In this document: one piece after another, positions 12,638-14,608 of the stretch
Layout: each line of letters opens with the position of its first letter
Position numbering within the stretch: the stretch's first letter is position 1
NCBI GenBank assembly: GCA_013911715.1
Contig: JACEST010000040.1
Span: forward strand, 1-14,608
DNA: 14,608 nucleotides
Direction: 5' to 3'
Source of the DNA: Sphingopyxis sp.
GTDB taxonomy: Bacteria > Pseudomonadota > Alphaproteobacteria > Sphingomonadales > Sphingomonadaceae
Position numbers and translations under genes: made by a program
Notes under the pieces: generated by a model
Told to the model about the DNA's origin: nothing
Database searches by the model: none
The model's input: only the letters and a program-made list of their open reading frames with translations

Positions 12638-13069
12638 TTAGCCCTCCACCACTTCAAGGCCCATCGAACGCGCGCTGCCTTCGATGATCTTGGTCGCCTG
12701 TTCGATCGAATTGGCGTTGAGATCCTTCATCTTCAGCTCGGCGATTTCCGCGAGCTTCGAACGCGCAATCTTGCCCGCGCTCAACTTGCCCGGCTCCTTC
12801 GAACCCGATTTCAGGTTCGCGGCCTTCTTGATCAGGTAGGACGCGGGCGGCGTCTTGGTGACATAAGTAAAGCTTTTGTCGGCAAACACGGTGATGATCA
12901 CCGGGGTCGGCGTGCCCTTTTCAAGCTCGCCGGTCGCCGCGTTGAATTGCTTGCAAAATTCCATGATATTGACGCCGCGCTGGCCGAGTGCCGGCCCGAG
13001 TGGCGGCGACGGGGTCGCGTTCCCGGCGGGAACGTTGAGCTTGATATAGCCCGTAATCTTCTTGGCCAT
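12638..13069 (-). CDS. rplK: 50S ribosomal protein L11
   Basis: This 143-residue protein begins MAKKITGYIKLNVPAG. I chose the ATG at 13069 since AGGAGG lies five bases upstream and it gives the family's usual N-terminus; an open extension of 16 codons was discarded. The N-terminal domain has the proline-rich thiostrepton-binding segment SPPLGPALGQRGVNIMEF (21-38). The C-terminal domain has SYLIKKAANLKSGSKEPG and ends in the signature KIIEGSARSMGLEVVEG. L11 binds 23S rRNA at the GTPase-associated centre and is needed for RelA activation. It lies 238 bp downstream of nusG, a gap containing REP-like palindromes and other hairpins. A weak promoter candidate (TTGCTT-N17-TATCGG, 13222-13194, minus strand) is present there. 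Confidence 0.98.
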   Translation of the reverse strand: MAKKITGYIKLNVPAGNATPSPPLGPALGQRGVNIMEFCKQFNAATGELEKGTPTPVIITVFADKSFTYVTKTPPASYLIKKAANLKSGSKEPGKLSAGKIARSKLAEIAELKMKDLNANSIEQATKIIEGSARSMGLEVVEG

Positions 13070-13133
13070 GATGGCCTCCTTCTTCTCTCTGTCGCCATTG
13101 CCGAAGCGCAGGCTCAAGTTATGCGGTCAAACA

Positions 13134-13185
13134 CCCCGGGCTTGAACCGGGGCTCCCGCGCGAAATCCGCGCCCTAAAGCGCGGA
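13134..13185. repeat. Two hairpins in the rplK leader
   Basis: CCCCGG (13134-13139) pairs with CCGGGG (13147-13152). TCCGCGC (13166-13172) pairs with GCGCGGA (13179-13185), each with a 6-7 nt loop. They lie 65-116 bp upstream of rplK. They do not share the GNAG loop of the other palindromes and could form part of an rplK leader structure. Confidence 0.45.
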
Positions 13186-13224
13186 AGCGAGCGCCGATAG
13201 CGCGCGTTTTCTGAGAAAGCAACT

Positions 13225-13300
13225 GTGCTCCGGCGCAGGCCGGAGCCTTGGCCGCTAAAACCACATTTTTCTGCCAAAGCTCCGGCCTCCGCCGGAGCGC
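13225..13300. repeat. Inverted pair of REP-like palindromes (family 2)
   Basis: Units at 13225-13252 and 13273-13300 are inverted copies with three mismatches, 20 bp apart. Each has the stem CTCCGGC/GCCGGAG and a GCAG or GGAG loop, preceded by GTG or GCG and followed by C(T/C)TTGGC. The same family occurs at 14460-14537. The pair lies just after the nusG stop, inside the nusG-rplK gap. Confidence 0.8.
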
Positions 13301-13307
13301 GGCAAGG

Positions 13308-13844
13308 TCACTTCATCCGTTCAACCTGTTCAAAGTCCAATTCGACCGGGGTTGGGCGGCCAAATATCGATACCGACACCTTGACGCGCGCCTTGTCGAA
13401 GTCGAGCTCCTCGACCATGCCGTTGAAGCTGGCGAAGGGCCCCTCGAGCACCTTGACCTGATCGCCGATTTCATAATCGACGCGCACTTCGGTCTTGGGC
13501 CGCGCGGCCGCTTCGGCTTTGCTGTTCAGGATGCGCGCGGCCTCGGCCTCGCTGATCGCCTGCGGCTTGCCCGACGAACCCAGAAAACCCGTCACCTTCG
13601 GCGTATTTTTGACGAGGTGATAGACATCGTCGGTCATGGTCAGCTTGGCGAGCACATAGCCGGGAAAGAATTTCCGTTCGGTCTGTACCTTTTTGCCGCG
13701 CTTGATTTCGGTGACCATTTCGGTCGGCACTTCAACCGACTCGACATATTGGGTCAGCCCCAGCCGTTCGGCATCGGCGACGACCTGATCGCGCACTTTG
13801 CCCTCGAAACCCGAATAGGCGTGAATGATGTACCAGCGCGCCAT
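13308..13844 (-). CDS. nusG: Transcription termination/antitermination protein NusG
   Basis: This 178-residue protein is of normal length. The NGN domain (1 to about 107) starts MARWYIIHAYSGFE and includes RKFFPGYVLAKL (58-69 region) and VTGFLGSSGKP. The KOW domain (about 124-178) contains GDQVKVLEGPFASFNGMVEELD and FGRPTPVELDFEQVE. NusG binds RNA polymerase, increases processivity and links it to Rho and to ribosomal protein S10. I chose the ATG at 13844, which gives the conserved MARWY start. An in-frame TTG three codons upstream is less likely. It follows secE by 38 bp in the standard order. The family 2 palindromes lie directly downstream instead of an immediate rplK. Confidence 0.98.
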   Translation of the reverse strand: MARWYIIHAYSGFEGKVRDQVVADAERLGLTQYVESVEVPTEMVTEIKRGKKVQTERKFFPGYVLAKLTMTDDVYHLVKNTPKVTGFLGSSGKPQAISEAEAARILNSKAEAAARPKTEVRVDYEIGDQVKVLEGPFASFNGMVEELDFDKARVKVSVSIFGRPTPVELDFEQVERMK

Positions 13845-13882
13845 ATGCCCCAATCCAAATCCTGTTTTTTTGCGCGCGGTGC

Positions 13883-14080
13883 TTAACCGGCGAGCGAGGT
13901 CAGCCAGCGCACGATCGCGCCGAACACGGTGTCAATGCCAAGGAAGAAAAAGGCCAAAATCGTCGCCATGATGAACACCATGATGGTCGTCATCATCGTT
14001 TCGCGGCCCGTGGGCCATACGATCTTGCGCGCCTCGGCACGCACCTGATTGACGAATTCGCCGGGGCTGGTTTTGGCCAT
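13883..14080 (-). CDS. secE: Preprotein translocase subunit SecE
   Basis: This 65-residue protein is the short single-span form of SecE found in Alphaproteobacteria. The amphipathic cytoplasmic segment GEFVNQVRAEARKIVWPTGRET (7-28) carries the conserved KIVWPT motif. One transmembrane helix follows (about 30-50). SecE clamps SecY in the SecYEG protein-export channel of the inner membrane. The ATG at 14080 has AAGGAAA upstream. It is the first protein gene of the secE-nusG transcript, with a good promoter about 90 bp upstream and tRNA-Trp before it. Confidence 0.97.
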   Translation of the reverse strand: MAKTSPGEFVNQVRAEARKIVWPTGRETMMTTIMVFIMATILAFFFLGIDTVFGAIVRWLTSLAG

Positions 14081-14170
14081 GTTTTACGCTTTCCTTGGCT
14101 GCCCGGACCATAGGACCGTCACCGGCGGTTGGCCGGGGCGACGGGAACCCTGATGTCGGGATTGATGGGC

Positions 14171-14199
14171 ATTTAGTGCGAACGCGCCGCCGATGCAAG
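14171..14199 (-). promoter_or_regulatory. Promoter of secE-nusG
   Basis: On the minus strand CTTGCA (14199-14194), a 17-bp spacer and CTAAAT (14176-14171) closely match the alphaproteobacterial CTTGAC-N17-CTATAT promoter. The predicted start near 14164 leaves a leader of about 84 bases before secE. The rest of the gap between tRNA-Trp and secE (14081-14307) shows no gene. Confidence 0.7.
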
Positions 14200-14307
14200 G
14201 GGCGCCAGGGTCGCTGGGCGTACAACCGAGTTCAAGCGCTGGGCCGTGCAGATTTGGCAATGGCACAATTGCAAGAATCAACCCGGCAACTTGTGAAATG
14301 TCAGGCC

Positions 14308-14383
14308 TGGCAGGGGCAGTAGGACTCGAACCTACGACCCTCGGTTTTGGAGACCGATGCTCTACCAACTGAGCTATACCCCT
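14308..14383 (-). tRNA. tRNA-Trp (anticodon CCA)
   Basis: A 76-base cloverleaf can be read on the minus strand. The acceptor stem is AGGGGTA/TGCCCCT with one G-U pair. The D-arm contains AGCTCAGTTGGTAGAGC. The anticodon arm has stem TCGGT/ACCGA and loop CTCCAAA with anticodon CCA. The T-arm contains the GGTTCGAGTCC sequence. The discriminator base is G and the 3' CCA is encoded. tRNA-Trp just upstream of secE is the common arrangement in Alphaproteobacteria. Confidence 0.97.
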
Positions 14384-14397
14384 AGGCCGGACGTGGC

Positions 14398-14427
14398 CCT
14401 TAGCCGCAGAGGGGGCAGGCGCGCAAG
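14398..14427 (-). promoter_or_regulatory. Probable promoter of tRNA-Trp
   Basis: On the minus strand CTTGCG (14427-14422) is followed by an 18-bp spacer and CTAAGG (14403-14398), or a 17-bp spacer and GCTAAG. It ends 15 bases before the mature tRNA 5' end, a plausible distance for a short precursor. The match is weaker than those upstream of secE and rplJ. Confidence 0.45.
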
Positions 14428-14459
14428 GGGGGCGATCGGGTTTGGCGATAAACCGCAAT

Positions 14460-14537
14460 GTGCTCCGGCGCAGGCCGGAGCTTTGGCAGGGACATATGAT
14501 CTTTGCCGCCAACACTCCGGCCTGCGCCGGAGAACAC
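14460..14537. repeat. Inverted pair of REP-like palindromes (family 2)
   Basis: Units at 14460-14487 and 14508-14537 face each other across 20 bp. Each carries the stem CTCCGGC/GCCGGAG with a GCAG loop, GTG-type feet outward. The flanks (TTTGGC and GTTGGC) also match the copies at 13225-13300. They lie upstream of the tRNA-Trp promoter. The last 70 bases of the window show no gene that can be supported. Confidence 0.8.
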
Positions 14538-14608
14538 ATCAGTTTCACAATCCAGCGGGTTGGTTTACGCCGCGAAAGCCATGAACGCCCCCGCCCAATC
14601 CCCCGCCC

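Noticed and set aside
12119..13177. 352-codon open frame on the plus strand over rplA and rplK
   Set aside because: It is antisense to two certain ribosomal protein genes; its His/Arg/Asp-rich translation mirrors their codon use.
11784..14537. The paired palindromes as a CRISPR array
   Set aside because: Units are inverted rather than direct repeats, only two per site, with spacers of unequal and unsuitable length, and there are no cas genes.
14581..14608. Possible start of a plus-strand gene (ATG AAC GCC CCC ...)
   Set aside because: Only nine codons are visible and the upstream sequence has no clear ribosome-binding site, so it cannot be supported from this window.

Overview
The window looks like a chromosomal segment from a GC-rich alphaproteobacterium of the order Sphingomonadales; a Sphingopyxis- or Sphingomonas-like genome is my best inference. 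The basis is the GC-rich coding style, two large TonB-dependent receptors with the IVTGSRI-type TonB box common in that group, promoters resembling the alphaproteobacterial CTTGAC-N17-CTATAT consensus, and L1, L11, NusG and SecE proteins of alphaproteobacterial type.

Layout. The left end (2-844, +) is the 3' part of a fold-type I PLP-dependent enzyme gene. It converges through a dense set of hairpins (862-982) on the rplJ-rplL operon (1974-980, -). That operon has its own promoter (2230-2258), which abuts the terminator of the next gene (2259-2293), and a leader of about 250 nt. Then come two divergent TonB-dependent receptors (5544-2320, - and 5748-8684, +) and a small VOC-fold protein (8741-9121, +). 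A small secreted four-cysteine protein (9632-9177, -), a pterin-4a-carbinolamine dehydratase (10105-9797, -) and a divergent translationally coupled trio follow. The trio is a zincin-like metallopeptidase, ccmA and ccmB (10146-11781, +). The right part holds the start of the classic transcription/translation cluster on the minus strand: tRNA-Trp (14383-14308), secE, nusG, rplK and rplA (ending at 11936).

How it fits together. tRNA-Trp, secE, nusG, rplK, rplA, rplJ and rplL are all in the usual order and on the same strand. However, the cluster is split by about 10 kb of unrelated genes between rplA and rplJ, and rplL is not followed by rpoB. The transcription signals match the split: a strong terminator after rplA and a separate promoter and leader for rplJL. 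The inserted genes concern envelope uptake (the receptors) and cytochrome c maturation (CcmAB). No transposase, integrase or flanking direct repeat was recognised.

The most unusual non-coding signal is a set of short GC-rich palindromes. They occur as inverted pairs at 1383-1447, 11784-11870, 13225-13300 and 14460-14537, plus one single copy at 921-940. Their stems differ but they share a GNAG tetraloop and a 5' GT foot, resembling REP/BIME elements. They sit in gaps beside the ribosomal genes, one of them inside the rplJ-rplL operon. I did not find a convincing new defence or biosynthetic system.
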